Part shown: in pieces, positions 32,155-43,589 of the stretch | Position numbering within the stretch: the first letter of the stretch is position 1 | Layout: each line of letters starts with the position of its first letter | Assembly: GCA_021325635.1 (NCBI GenBank) | Contig: JAJPGV010000034.1 | Location: 186,745 to 250,744 of the forward strand | DNA from: Chloroflexota bacterium | Lineage (GTDB): Bacteria; Chloroflexota; JAJPGV01 | Length of the DNA: 64,000 bases | Direction: 5' to 3' | Program-made: the position numbers and the translations under genes | The notes under the pieces: model-generated | What the model was told of the DNA's origin: nothing | Databases searched by the model: none | Seen by the model: only the letters and a program-made list of their open reading frames with translations

Positions 32155-32418
32155 ATGGATCTGTACGTGCTGCGCACGTCCGCGGCATGGGAGCGGAGCA
32201 ACGGCGCGGCGGCGGTGATCGCCGAATCGCTCGAGCACGTAGAGGTCATGCTGCGCGAGTACGAGAGCGAGGAGCAGCTCCGGGTCTATCCGACCGAAGA
32301 CGAGGCGGCGGTGGACGCGCTAGCGCCCTTCCGCCACGTGTGGGTCGAAGTTGAGCGCTTCCCGGTGGACGAACAGGCCGAGCGGATCGTCGTCGTCAGC
32401 TGGGACGAGGCACCGTAA
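32155..32418 (+). CDS. Small hypothetical protein
   Basis: An 87-residue protein of alternating strands and helices ('LYVLRTSAAWERSNGAAAVI', 'VDEQAERIVVVSWDEAP'). No motif recognised. It starts 12 bases after the RraA stop and is probably cotranscribed. It could be a small ACT- or ferredoxin-like fold, but that is a guess. Confidence 0.55.
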   Translation: MDLYVLRTSAAWERSNGAAAVIAESLEHVEVMLREYESEEQLRVYPTEDEAAVDALAPFRHVWVEVERFPVDEQAERIVVVSWDEAP

Positions 32419-32427
32419 CCGCAGCGG

Positions 32428-32913
32428 CTAGGGCTGGTCGTCGGTCAGCTGTCGTGTACCCGAGCTGGCGGGATCGGCCACGGGCACTCGGGCGCGAGGC
32501 TGAGCGAGCACGTGCTTGATCTGCATCTTGGGGAAGCTGCGCCGCACCTGCGTCGGCAGGTCCACCCGCAGCCAGCGTGACATGCCGGGCGGAAACGTCG
32601 ACAGGATGATGCCGGCATAGCCGGGCCTGCGGCCCAGCTCGTCGCGTATCGCGTCCAGCGGTAGATAGTCGCCCACGCGGGCTTCCTTGACCTGGATTCC
32701 AGCCTGCTCGAGCCGAGCCCGTGACTCTTGGGCATGGCGGTAGGCGATTTCGCGCGTTTCGCCTTCTTCCCAGGTGAGCAGATCGCTCGCGGGCGTGGCG
32801 GGCACCAGCAGCGTGAACTCTGCCTGGCCGTCAGCTGCGCATACCGCGCGGAGCTCCGCGATGAGCTCTTCGCTGGCCGACGTCTGGTGAGCGACTATCA
32901 GGTATCTGGCCAT
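32428..32913 (-). CDS. UspA-like fold hypothetical protein
   Basis: A 161-residue protein: 'MARYLIVAHQTSASEELIAE' start, 'AEFTLLVPATPASDLLTWEE', then 'YAGIILSTFPPGMSRWLRVD', an alternating strand-helix order like universal-stress or nucleotide-binding proteins. The 'G.....G..S' ATP loop of ATP-binding UspA members is not present. An AGGAGG site stands before ATG 32913; the upstream open frame has no such site. Convergent with the small gene at 32155. Confidence 0.65.
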   Translation of the reverse strand: MARYLIVAHQTSASEELIAELRAVCAADGQAEFTLLVPATPASDLLTWEEGETREIAYRHAQESRARLEQAGIQVKEARVGDYLPLDAIRDELGRRPGYAGIILSTFPPGMSRWLRVDLPTQVRRSFPKMQIKHVLAQPRARVPVADPASSGTRQLTDDQP

Positions 32914-33086
32914 GTTGACCTCCTTGTTCAGAAGCGCCTGATCGTGCTTTACAACGTAGCGCGCCCAGCCAGGGGAGGGCGAATCGGGGCGCCGAGTGCC
33001 GAGGAACCGAGCAAAACACCGGCCGGCGCACGCTGGGTGGGGCGTCCCAGAGCTAGGGCCCAAAGCCCGTGGCGCTGGAGAACCGG

Positions 33087-34460
33087 CTAGAGGCCTGGCA
33101 GGCCCGGAAGCCCGGCGGTGCCGCCGCCCTGGCTCATCATGCGGCGGATGTGCTTGGGAATGCGACCACGCGTGAACTGCTTCATCAACGCCTGCATCTG
33201 GCTGAACTGATTGATGACCTGGTTGATGTCGTGCGGGGTCGTACCGCTGCCGCGGGCTATACGCCGCTTGCGACTGCCGTCGAGAATCCTGGGGTTGCGC
33301 CGCTCGCCCGGCGTCATGGAGTAGATGATTGCTTCCACCCGCTTGAGCTGGCTCTCGTCGAACTGGCCCGGACCGAGCTTGCGCGCGAGGCCGCTCATGC
33401 CTGGAATCATCTCCATCACCTGCGTCAGCGGACCCATCTTCTTGATCTGCTGCAGCTGATCCAGGAAGTCGTCCAGGCCGAAGGTCGCCGTGCGCATCTT
33501 CTTCTCGAGCTCGGCCGCCTTCTGCTGATCGAGGTGCTCCTGCGTCTTTTCGATGAGCGACAGCACGTCACCCATGCCCAGGATGCGCGACGCTACCCGG
33601 TCCGGATAGAAGGGCTCCAGCGCGTCGGCTTTTTCGCCGATGCCCACGAACTTCACGGGCACGCCGGTCACGGCCCGGATCGACAGGGCGGCGCCACCCC
33701 GAGCATCGCCATCCATCTTGGTGAGGATGAGTCCGGTCAGCGGAACGTGGCTGTGGAACTCCTGGGCCACGTTGACGGCCTCCTGGCCGGTCATCGCATC
33801 GGCCACGAACAGCGTCTCGGTCACGGGCACGCGCGCCTTGATCTGCTCCAGCTCGGCCATGAGCTCGTGGTTGATCTGCAGCCGGCCGGCCGTGTCGAGG
33901 ATCACGAGGTCATCGGCATCTTCCCGCGCCTTCTTGACGGCGTTGGCGCAGATATCGGGCGGCTTGGCCCCCGCCGGCTCGGAATAGACCGGGACGCTCA
34001 GCTGCTTGCCCAGCTGTGTCAGCTGATCGATGGCGGCGGGACGGTAGACGTCGGCCGCCACCAACAGCGGGCGCCGGCCCTGCTTGCGCATGTGCAGCGC
34101 CAGCTTGGCCGCGGAAGTCGTTTTGCCCGAGCCCTGGAGCCCCACCAGCATAACGACCGTGGGCGGACTGCCGGCCATCTCCAGCCGTCGCTGCCCGCCG
34201 CCAAGAAGCTCGACCAGCTCGTCGTGCACGATCTTGACCACGTGCTGAGCCGGCGTGAGGCTCTCCATGACGTGTTCGCCGATGGTCTTCTCACGGATGC
34301 GGTTCTGGACGTCCTTCACGACCTTGAAATTGACGTCGGCCTCGAGCAGCGCCAGCCGCACCTCGCGCAGCGCAATGTCGACGTCGGCCTCGCTCAGCTT
34401 GCCCTTGCCACGGAGCTTGCTGAAGACCCCTTCGAGCCGGTCGGACAGCGCTTCGAACAT
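33087..34460 (-). CDS. ffh: Signal recognition particle protein Ffh
   Basis: A 457-residue SRP54 GTPase. N domain from 'MFEALSDRLEGVFSKLRGKG', G domain with 'GLQGSGKTTSAAKLALHM', 'VILDTAGR', 'TKMDGDARGGAALS' and 'GVPVKFVGIGEKADALEPF', and a Met-rich M domain ('MIPGMSGLARKLG', 'MTPGERRNP', 'GRIPKHIRRMM') that binds 4.5S RNA and signal peptides. ATG 34460 is the family start; an upstream in-frame ATG at 34517 is not. A TAGACT box ends 8 bases before the start, so the transcript may be leaderless. Confidence 0.97.
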   Translation of the reverse strand: MFEALSDRLEGVFSKLRGKGKLSEADVDIALREVRLALLEADVNFKVVKDVQNRIREKTIGEHVMESLTPAQHVVKIVHDELVELLGGGQRRLEMAGSPPTVVMLVGLQGSGKTTSAAKLALHMRKQGRRPLLVAADVYRPAAIDQLTQLGKQLSVPVYSEPAGAKPPDICANAVKKAREDADDLVILDTAGRLQINHELMAELEQIKARVPVTETLFVADAMTGQEAVNVAQEFHSHVPLTGLILTKMDGDARGGAALSIRAVTGVPVKFVGIGEKADALEPFYPDRVASRILGMGDVLSLIEKTQEHLDQQKAAELEKKMRTATFGLDDFLDQLQQIKKMGPLTQVMEMIPGMSGLARKLGPGQFDESQLKRVEAIIYSMTPGERRNPRILDGSRKRRIARGSGTTPHDINQVINQFSQMQALMKQFTRGRIPKHIRRMMSQGGGTAGLPGLPGL

Positions 34461-34571
34461 CGCAGCTAAGTCTAGCCAGGCGGTTGGGCCCTTTTTAACG
34501 CCGGCTCGCTTTATCATGCCCCTGATATCCGGCTGCTATCATGGGCACTCGATTCTGCCGAGGAGCGGACA

Positions 34572-35084
34572 GTGGACCTGAGCAGCCTCATCCGGGATAT
34601 CCCTGACTTCCCTAAACAGGGCATCGTCTTCAAGGACATCACCACGCTGCTGCGCGTTCCGAGCGCCTTCAAGCAGGCCATCGACCACCTGACGGATAGC
34701 TTTCGCAATGACCGTATCGAGGTCGTCGTGGGCATGGAGTCACGCGGCTTCATCTTTGCCGCGCCGCTGGCCTATAACCTCGGGGCCGGTTTGGTCCCCG
34801 TCCGCAAGCTCGGCAAGCTGCCGCACCATACGCTGTCGATTGAGTACGCCCTGGAGTACGGCACGAACACGCTGGAGATCCACCGCGACGGTATCGAGCC
34901 CGGCCAGCGCGTGCTGATCGTGGACGACCTGTTGGCCACCGGCGGGACCGTGGCCGCCACCGTCGAGCTCGTCGAGCAGCTCAAGGGCCACGTCGTGGCC
35001 GCGGCCTTCCTGATCGAGCTGCCCTTCCTGGAAGGCCGCAAGGCTCTGCCCCATATCAACGTCGTCTCGCTCATCCAGGGCTAG
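34572..35084 (+). CDS. apt: Adenine phosphoribosyltransferase
   Basis: A 170-residue enzyme that joins adenine to PRPP to give AMP. 'LIRDIPDFPKQGIVFKDITT' start, 'VGMESRGFIFAAPLAYNLGA', and the PRPP loop 'RVLIVDDLLATGGT'. GTG start at 34572 with a GAGG site before it. It leads the run apt, mtnA, mtnP: the adenine freed by MtnP can be reused here. Confidence 0.96.
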   Translation: MDLSSLIRDIPDFPKQGIVFKDITTLLRVPSAFKQAIDHLTDSFRNDRIEVVVGMESRGFIFAAPLAYNLGAGLVPVRKLGKLPHHTLSIEYALEYGTNTLEIHRDGIEPGQRVLIVDDLLATGGTVAATVELVEQLKGHVVAAAFLIELPFLEGRKALPHINVVSLIQG

Positions 35085-35138
35085 CGCACTCCGATCCCAA
35101 CGCTGCCCCATTTCCCGCTCCCCATTTAGACTGTCTGG

Positions 35139-36155
35139 ATGAAGACAGCGCACCTCGAGTGGACCGCGGATCGCTCGCTGCGCATGCTCGATCAGACGCG
35201 GCTGCCAACCGAGGAACGCTGGGTAGAGGCGCGCACCTACGAGGACGTGGCCGAGGCAATTCGAAGCATGGTTGTTCGGGGAGCGCCGCTCATCGGCGTG
35301 GTCGCGGCCTTCGGCATGGCCATGGCGGCGGCCAGCGCGCCTGATAGCCTCGACGAGGCCGCCGCCGCGCTCAGGGCGACACGTCCGACAGCCGTCAACC
35401 TGAGCTGGGCCATCGACCGCATGCTCGCCTTCGCGGCTGCCCACTCCAATCCGCACGACGTCATCCAGGAGGCCGAGCGCATCGCAGTCGAGGACGCAGC
35501 CATGTGCCGGGAGATGTCGCGGTTAGGGGCGGAGCTGATGCCCGCCCGCGGCGGAGTGCTCACACACTGCAACGCCGGCGCGCTGGCCATGGTGGAATAC
35601 GGCTCGGCGCTGGGAGTCATCCGCGCCGCGTGCGAAGCCGGGAAGGACCTGCACGTGTTCGTGGACGAGACCCGACCTTTCCTGCAGGGCGCACGGCTGA
35701 CCGCCTGGGAGCTGCAGCGCCTGGGCATCCCCATGACCCTCATCACCGACAACATGGCCGGCTACTTCATGCAGGCCGGACGGATCCAAGCGGTGGTCAC
35801 GGGCGCCGATCGCATAGCGGCCAATGGTGACACGGCCAACAAGATCGGGACCTACTCGGTGGCGGTACTGGCCCACGAGCACAGCATCCCCTTCTACATC
35901 GCCGCGCCGGTGTCGACCATCGACCTGCGGTGCGAGAGCGGGGCGGGCATCCCCATCGAGGAGCGCTCGGAGCAGGAGGTCACTCACTTCGCAGGTGTGC
36001 GTGTGGCGCCGGAAGGAGTCCACGCCGCGCATCCGGCCTTCGACGTGACTCCGGCCCGGTACATCACTGGCATCATCACCAACGCAGGCATCGCGCGGCC
36101 GCCCTTCAGATCGGATCTGGAACGCTTCGTCAAAGGAGTTGAGGCAGTTGCATAA
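35139..36155 (+). CDS. mtnA: Methylthioribose-1-phosphate isomerase
   Basis: A 338-residue aldose-ketose isomerase of methylthioadenosine salvage (related to eIF2B). '[20 protein letters not shown]', catalytic Cys in '[10 protein letters not shown]', and catalytic Asp in '[19 protein letters not shown]'. Converts MTR-1-P to methylthioribulose-1-P. A TAGACT box ends 6 bases before the ATG, so initiation may be leaderless. mtnP follows after 14 bases. Confidence 0.95.
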   Translation: MKTAHLEWTADRSLRMLDQTRLPTEERWVEARTYEDVAEAIRSMVVRGAPLIGVVAAFGMAMAAASAPDSLDEAAAALRATRPTAVNLSWAIDRMLAFAAAHSNPHDVIQEAERIAVEDAAMCREMSRLGAELMPARGGVLTHCNAGALAMVEYGSALGVIRAACEAGKDLHVFVDETRPFLQGARLTAWELQRLGIPMTLITDNMAGYFMQAGRIQAVVTGADRIAANGDTANKIGTYSVAVLAHEHSIPFYIAAPVSTIDLRCESGAGIPIEERSEQEVTHFAGVRVAPEGVHAAHPAFDVTPARYITGIITNAGIARPPFRSDLERFVKGVEAVA

Positions 36156-36169
36156 CGTGGTAGCGCAAC

Positions 36170-36973
36170 GTGGCTAGCGACACGGCCGAGATCGGCGTCT
36201 TTGGTGGATCCGGCTTCTACAGCTTTCTGGAGAACACACGGGTGGTCCGAGTGGACACACCCTACGGTCCGCCCAGCGACCGGTTCACCATCGGCGAGAT
36301 TGCCGGCCGCAGCGTCGCTTTCCTGCCGCGCCACGGGCGAGAGCACCAGGTGCCGGCCCACATGGTGAACTACCGCGCCAACATCTACGCCATGCGCGAG
36401 CTGGGCGTGAAGCGCATCCTCGGTCCGTGCGCCGTCGGCAGCCTCCAACCGCATGTGAAGCGCGAGAGCTTCGTGATCTGTGATCAGTTCGTCGATCGCA
36501 CGTCCGGCCGCAAGGACACGTACTACGACGGCCCCATCACGACGCACATCAGCAGCGCCGACCCCTACTGTCCCGAGCTGCGGCGCATCATGTACGACAC
36601 CTGCAAGGCCCGCGGCATCGACGTGAGACCGGAAGGCACCGTGGTCGTGATCCAGGGTCCGCGCTTCAGCACTCGGTCGGAGAGCAGGTGGTTCAGCTCG
36701 CAGGGTTGGGAGGTCATCAACATGACCCAATACCCGGAAGTCGTCCTCGCGCGGGAGCTCGAGATCTGTTATGTCAACATTTCGCTCGTCACCGATTACG
36801 ACGTTGGCATCGAGGGCGAAGCCGGCCTCGCCCCGGTCAGCGCCGACGAGATCATCCGCATTCTCAACGCCAACAACGCCCGTCTGAAAGACGTCATCTT
36901 CGACGCCGTGCCGAAGATCCCCACTGAACGCACCTGTTCGTGCGCCACCGCTCTCTCCGGCGCGCAGCTCTGA
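36170..36973 (+). CDS. mtnP: Methylthioadenosine phosphorylase
   Basis: A 267-residue trimeric purine phosphorylase. 'IGVFGGSGFYSFLENTRVVR', the phosphate loop 'LPRHGREHQVPAHMVNYRAN', and 'GPRFSTRSES' with 'WEVINMTQYPEVVLARELEI' near the nucleoside site. Splits methylthioadenosine into adenine and MTR-1-P, feeding apt and mtnA next to it. Starts at GTG 36170. Confidence 0.94.
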   Translation: MASDTAEIGVFGGSGFYSFLENTRVVRVDTPYGPPSDRFTIGEIAGRSVAFLPRHGREHQVPAHMVNYRANIYAMRELGVKRILGPCAVGSLQPHVKRESFVICDQFVDRTSGRKDTYYDGPITTHISSADPYCPELRRIMYDTCKARGIDVRPEGTVVVIQGPRFSTRSESRWFSSQGWEVINMTQYPEVVLARELEICYVNISLVTDYDVGIEGEAGLAPVSADEIIRILNANNARLKDVIFDAVPKIPTERTCSCATALSGAQL

Positions 36974-37013
36974 GGAAGGCGACCCCAGTGCCGAGCCCCG
37001 GGCCAGGGGTTAC

Positions 37014-37976
37014 ATGCTAGTCCTCATCACCGGCGCCACCGGGTTCGTGGGAAGCCACCTGGTCGAGTACCTCGAGCGCGAGACGGACTGGGAGCTGGCC
37101 GGCATCAGCCGAACGCTGCGGCATGCCGGTAACCTGCAGCGACTGTCATCGAGGTTGCGGCTGAGCACGGCCGATTTGAACGAACCCGCGTCCATCGAGA
37201 GCGCCATCGCCGCGGTCCGCCCGGACGGCATCATCCACCTGGCGGGCCAACCCTTGGAACCCATCTCGTGGCTCGATCCGGCCGCCACCTTTCGGATTAA
37301 CGTCATCGGCCTGCTGAATCTCATCCAGGCGACGCTCAAGTGCGATCTGCGGCCGCGTATCGTGCTGGGCGGCAGCGCGCTGATGTACGGGCTGGTAAAG
37401 GACGAAGAAAACCCGATCAACGAATCGCAGCTTCCGCGTCCCGCCAGTCCGTACGCCGTCAGCAAACTGGCGGCCGACTACACCGGCTACCAGTACTTCC
37501 TGAGCCATCACCTGCCAATCGTGAGGCTGCGGCCGTTCAACCAGCTCGGCCCGCGCCAGAGCCCCGACTTCGCCGTGGCCGCCTTCGCTCAGCAGATCGC
37601 CGAGATCGAAGCCGGCAAGCGGGAGCCTATCCTGCGGGTCGGAAACCTCGCCGCCGCGCGCGATTTCCTCGACGTCCGCGACGCGGCCGCGGCCTACCGG
37701 GCAGCGCTGGAGCGCGGCGAGGCAGGCGAGGCTTACAACGTGGGCTCCGGCGAGGCTCACACGATGGACTTCATCCTGCACAAATTGCTCGAATTAAGCT
37801 CGGCCACGATCGGCGTGGAACGGGATGAGGCGCGCTTCCGGCCGGTGGATCTGCCCCGGATTGTGTGCGATGCGGGCAAGTTCCGCCGCGCCACCGGCTG
37901 GCAGCCATCCATACCGCTGGAGCGCAGCCTGTTCGACACATTACAATACTGGCGGCAACAAACATCACGATCATAA
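37014..37976 (+). CDS. NAD-dependent epimerase/reductase (GDP-4-keto-6-deoxymannose reductase-like)
   Basis: A 320-residue short-chain (extended) enzyme: 'VLITGATGFVGSHLVEYLER' for NAD(P), catalytic Ser-Tyr-Lys as 'GGSALMYG' and 'SPYAVSKLAADY', and 'VRLRPFNQLGPRQS' for the sugar nucleotide. 'VRPDGIIHLAGQ' is typical of RMD-type reductases (GDP-rhamnose formation). It stands before gmd, whose product would be its substrate. The exact reaction is inferred from the pair. Confidence 0.8.
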   Translation: MLVLITGATGFVGSHLVEYLERETDWELAGISRTLRHAGNLQRLSSRLRLSTADLNEPASIESAIAAVRPDGIIHLAGQPLEPISWLDPAATFRINVIGLLNLIQATLKCDLRPRIVLGGSALMYGLVKDEENPINESQLPRPASPYAVSKLAADYTGYQYFLSHHLPIVRLRPFNQLGPRQSPDFAVAAFAQQIAEIEAGKREPILRVGNLAAARDFLDVRDAAAAYRAALERGEAGEAYNVGSGEAHTMDFILHKLLELSSATIGVERDEARFRPVDLPRIVCDAGKFRRATGWQPSIPLERSLFDTLQYWRQQTSRS

Positions 37977-38040
37977 GAGCTATCCCTCGGGCCGCGCGTC
38001 TCTGTCGAGCGGCATCGGCCGGGGAACGAGGAGTGCCTCC

Positions 38041-39060
38041 ATGGCTGCTAGACGAGCGCTGATCACTGGCGTAACCGGACAGGACGGCTCATATCTGTCC
38101 GAGTTCCTGCTGGAAAAGCAGTACGACGTTGCAGGATTCATCCGGTCCAGCAGCACCGGCCACCTCGGCAACGTGGAGCACCTGCGTTCCAGGCTGCACT
38201 TCTACAAGGGCAGTTTGGACGACGAGATGAGCATCGACAGCGCCATGTTCGACTTCGCCCCGGACGAGGTGTACAACCTCGGCGCCGAAGCGGCGCCGGC
38301 CGATTCTTTCCGCCGCCGCGTTTACACCTCGGACATCAATGCGCTGGGCCCGCTGAGGCTGTTCGAATCCGTGCTGCGTTTGCGGAGCTCGGGAAAGGAC
38401 GTACGGGTGTATCAGGCGTCGAGCTCTGAGATGTTCGGTGCGCCGGCCCAGGTGCCGCAGGATGAGACGACCATCCTCAGGCCCAACAATCCGTACGGGG
38501 CGGCCAAGGTCCTGGCGCACCACAACGCGCACATCCTGCGCGACGGCAGCGACGGGCTGTTCATCAGCTGCGGGATCCTGTTCAACCACGAGAGCCCTCG
38601 GCGGGGTATGCAGTACGTGACCCGCAAGGTCTCGGTGGGCGTGGCCTGCATCGCCAACAAGGTCAAGAACCCACCTCTCAACGAGCGCGGCGAACCGATC
38701 GTCACAGCTGACTGGAAGCTGCACATGGGCAACCTGGAAGCCAAGCGGGATTGGGGCTACTCGAAGGAGTATGTCCAGGCTATGTGGCTGATGCTGCAGC
38801 GGGACCAGCCGGACGACTTCGTTGTGGCTACGGGCGAGACACACAGCATCGCCGAGCTGTGCGACGTAGCCTTTGCCCACGCCGGCCTGGACTGGCGAGA
38901 GCACGTCGTGGTGGACCCGCACTTTGTCCGTCCACTGGAGACCGGGCCGCTATGCGGCAATCCGGCCAAGGCCGAGCGTGTGCTCGGCTGGAAGCCTCAG
39001 GTGAAGTTCAAGGAGCTGGTCGGCGTCATGGTCGACGCCGACCTGGAGAAGTTCCGCTAG
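38041..39060 (+). CDS. gmd: GDP-mannose 4,6-dehydratase
   Basis: A 339-residue GMD. 'RALITGVTGQDGSYLSEFLL' (NADP site), 'SLDDEMSIDSAMFDFAPDEV', 'YNLGAEA', the active site 'QASSSEMFG' and 'LRPNNPYGAAKVLAHHNA', and 'SCGILFNHESPRRGMQYVTR' are family marks. Converts GDP-mannose to GDP-4-keto-6-deoxymannose for surface polysaccharides. ATG 38041 follows a GAGGAG site; an upstream open frame overlapping the previous gene is not used. Confidence 0.92.
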   Translation: MAARRALITGVTGQDGSYLSEFLLEKQYDVAGFIRSSSTGHLGNVEHLRSRLHFYKGSLDDEMSIDSAMFDFAPDEVYNLGAEAAPADSFRRRVYTSDINALGPLRLFESVLRLRSSGKDVRVYQASSSEMFGAPAQVPQDETTILRPNNPYGAAKVLAHHNAHILRDGSDGLFISCGILFNHESPRRGMQYVTRKVSVGVACIANKVKNPPLNERGEPIVTADWKLHMGNLEAKRDWGYSKEYVQAMWLMLQRDQPDDFVVATGETHSIAELCDVAFAHAGLDWREHVVVDPHFVRPLETGPLCGNPAKAERVLGWKPQVKFKELVGVMVDADLEKFR

Positions 39061-39072
39061 CGGCGGACCCTA

Positions 39073-39525
39073 TCAGCCGCGGAGGGGCGGGAGTCCCTGC
39101 TCGTCCAGTCCTTCCCGAATGATCCACACCCGACAACGGGCGCTCGCCAGCACCGCCGGAATGGTGGTGCCCAGATAAAACTTGCCGAACTTCTCTCGCC
39201 GCTGCATCCCGAGAATGATCAGTCCCACCTGGCGATCCTCGGCTTCGTCCACCAGCGTCTGGGCCACGTCGCGCGCCTGGATGATCTCGGACTCCAGGCT
39301 GCACTTGGCTTTGGCCGCGGCGTCCTCTACGTGGGTAAGGATGATGTCGGCTTGCTTGGATTCCTCGGACATGCTGGCGTCGATGGCCAGCGTGCGCGGC
39401 ACCTCCAGCACATGCACCACGTACAGCTTGCCTTTGAGCTGGCTGGCCACGTTGCAGGCCAACCGCACCAGGTCAACGTCGAGCGGGGATCCGGAAACGG
39501 CCAGCAGGACGTTCGTACGAGCCAC
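39073..39525 (-). CDS. UspA-family universal stress protein
   Basis: A 150-residue UspA: 'NVLLAVSGSPLDVDLVRLAC', 'KLYVVHVLEVPRTLAID', and the late 'VGLIILGMQRREKFGKFYLG' with 'TTIPAVLASARCRVWIIR'. The ATP loop is close to 'G..R......LG'. Its GTG start overlaps the TAG of moeA (TAGTG), so the two are coupled. Usually a stress sensor; here downstream of a cofactor gene. Confidence 0.88.
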   Translation of the reverse strand: MARTNVLLAVSGSPLDVDLVRLACNVASQLKGKLYVVHVLEVPRTLAIDASMSEESKQADIILTHVEDAAAKAKCSLESEIIQARDVAQTLVDEAEDRQVGLIILGMQRREKFGKFYLGTTIPAVLASARCRVWIIREGLDEQGLPPLRG

Positions 39526-40721
39526 TAGACCAGCGCCGACCAATCGAGCAGTATCGCCCTTAGGGCGTCGCCTGGCGAAACCTCGTCCATCTCGGCGGGT
39601 ATGTCCAGCAGTGCGTTTGCTCGAGCCATGGAGGTGAGAATGCCGGACCCTTGCGGACCGGTCAATCGGGCGCTGTACCCATTCTCGCCGCGCTCCACAA
39701 TGGCCCGCATGAAGCTGCGACGCCCTCCGCGATTGTCCACCCTGTCCAAAACCGTCACCTCCACGGTAGGCGGATCGAGTCGCCCTTGGCCCATCATCTT
39801 GGCGATAGCGGGTCGAACGAACAACTCGAAGCAGACCATGGACGACACGGGATTGCCCGGCAGCGAGATAACCGGCGTACCCTGAAAGACGCCGAATGCC
39901 ACCGGCCTGCCGGGACGGATGGCGATTCGCCACAGGCGGAGCTCGCCCCGCTCCTCGAGCACCTGTTTCATGTAGTCGTAGTCACCGACTGATACGCCGG
40001 CGGACGTCACCAGCAGGTCCGCGCGCAGGCCCTCGTCCACGTGCCGCCGAATGTCGTCCAGGTTGTCCCTGGCCACGCCCAGGTTTCGAGGGATGCCGCC
40101 GGCCTGCCGGATCTGCGCCTCCAGCGTGAAGCTGTTGCTGTTGCGAATCTTGCCCGGGCTAAGCGCCTCGTCGGGGCCCACGAGCTCGTCGCCACTGGCC
40201 AGCAGCGCCACCACGGGCCGCCGGAAGACCCTGACTCGAGGCCGGCCGATCGAGGCCAGCAAGCCGATGGCGGCGGGCGATAGCAGCGAACCCGAGGGCA
40301 GCGCGAGCTGTCCGGCGCGCACGTCTTCGCCGGCCTGGCGAACATTTGCTCCGGCCGCCGCAGACGAATGGATGCGGACGGAGCCGCCGCTCGAGCCGTC
40401 GGTATCTTCCACCGGCACCACAGCGTCGGCTCCCTCAGGCAGCGCGGCGCCGGTCATGATGCGTATCGCGGTACCACGGCTCACTGCCACGTCGGTGACG
40501 TGCCCGGCTGCCTGGTCCGCCACGACCCGCAGCTCGCCCGGCGTATCGACCGCCCGAACCGCGAAGCCATCCATGCCTGAGTTGGGAAAGGGAGGAACGT
40601 TTTCGGTTGAAACGACGTCCTCGGCCAGCGTCTGCCCAACGGCGTTCAGGAGGGGCCGTTCCTCCACGTCCAGCACGGGGATCTGGTCGAGCAGGCGCGG
40701 CAACGCGTCCGCCAGCGGCAT
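39525..40721 (-). CDS. moeA: Molybdopterin molybdotransferase MoeA
   Basis: A 398-residue MoeA (inserts molybdate into adenylated molybdopterin). 'VVSTENVPPFPNSGMDGFAV', 'GTAIRIMTGAALPEGADAVV', 'SPAAIGLLASIGRPRVRVFR', 'LLVTSAGVSVGDYDYMKQVL' and 'PVISLPGNPVSSMVCFELFV' cover the domains in order. I chose ATG 40721 because homologues begin near there; an in-frame ATG at 40784 is possible. No molybdoenzyme is in the window. Confidence 0.93.
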   Translation of the reverse strand: MPLADALPRLLDQIPVLDVEERPLLNAVGQTLAEDVVSTENVPPFPNSGMDGFAVRAVDTPGELRVVADQAAGHVTDVAVSRGTAIRIMTGAALPEGADAVVPVEDTDGSSGGSVRIHSSAAAGANVRQAGEDVRAGQLALPSGSLLSPAAIGLLASIGRPRVRVFRRPVVALLASGDELVGPDEALSPGKIRNSNSFTLEAQIRQAGGIPRNLGVARDNLDDIRRHVDEGLRADLLVTSAGVSVGDYDYMKQVLEERGELRLWRIAIRPGRPVAFGVFQGTPVISLPGNPVSSMVCFELFVRPAIAKMMGQGRLDPPTVEVTVLDRVDNRGGRRSFMRAIVERGENGYSARLTGPQGSGILTSMARANALLDIPAEMDEVSPGDALRAILLDWSALV

Positions 40722-40815
40722 CAGGTCGGGAAAGTGAACACGCCCGCCCTCGCGGTGGCCATGGTGCGCCCGAACCGGGTCCATCGTTCGACGACTGCTC
40801 CGGCTGAAGGCTTCG

Positions 40816-43090
<2,275 letters not shown>

Positions 43091-43153
43091 ACAGTAGTCT
43101 CCGAGACGCTTACCTCACCCGCTAAGTTGCTCGAATCTTAGCAGAATCTCGGC

Positions 43154-43546
43154 TCAGTAACGGGGGCCCGAGGACACGCCGGGTGGGGCGGATGTGCCGC
43201 CCGGCCCGCCGGTCAACGGCACGGCCGGAAGCTGCGCGGCGGTAGGCGGGGAGCTGCTCGCTCCACCGGCTGCGGACGAGCCCTTGACCGGCGCACGGCC
43301 TATGCCGTAAGGCAGTGAATCCTCGAGTGCTGAGGGGGTTGGCCGGTGTGCCACCGAGGTTTGCTTCGCCACGACGACGGCGTCGATCTCGCGCTGAAGG
43401 TCAGCGGAAGGGGTGAACGCCGGCTCCGGCGCCGGCCCGGCCGCGAAGGTCACGGCCGTCAGGATCACGACTCCGAAGCACAGCCCAAGCGCAAGCAGCA
43501 GGTCCTGATAGTGGTGAAAGGATCGCAACCGCTCCAGCAGAGGCAT
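43154..43546 (-). CDS. Membrane-anchored Pro/Ser-rich protein
   Basis: A 130-residue protein: basic start, one hydrophobic helix ('LLLALGLCFGVVILTAVTFA', about 16-35), then a low-complexity Pro/Ser/Gly/Thr tail without domains. Probably a membrane anchor with its tail outside, or a lipid-free secreted remnant. Downstream of the carboxylase gene on the same strand (43 bases). Family unknown. Confidence 0.55.
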   Translation of the reverse strand: MPLLERLRSFHHYQDLLLALGLCFGVVILTAVTFAAGPAPEPAFTPSADLQREIDAVVVAKQTSVAHRPTPSALEDSLPYGIGRAPVKGSSAAGGASSSPPTAAQLPAVPLTGGPGGTSAPPGVSSGPRY

Positions 43547-43589
43547 CGCTTAAGCTTCGGCAGCTGTTGAGGCCCGATTGAGGGCCACG

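Noticed and set aside
31246-32238. Leftward frame of 330 codons over RraA
   Set aside because: It overlaps both RraA and RidA, and its end is RidA in another frame context; no independent support.
33069-34469. Long rightward open frame of 466 codons opposite ffh
   Set aside because: It is the mirror of the ffh coding strand; composition is rich in His, Arg and Leu and has no family marks, while ffh is certain.
35085-35138. SAM-type riboswitch before mtnA
   Set aside because: Only 54 bases lie between apt and mtnA and a -10-like box sits 6 bases before the start.
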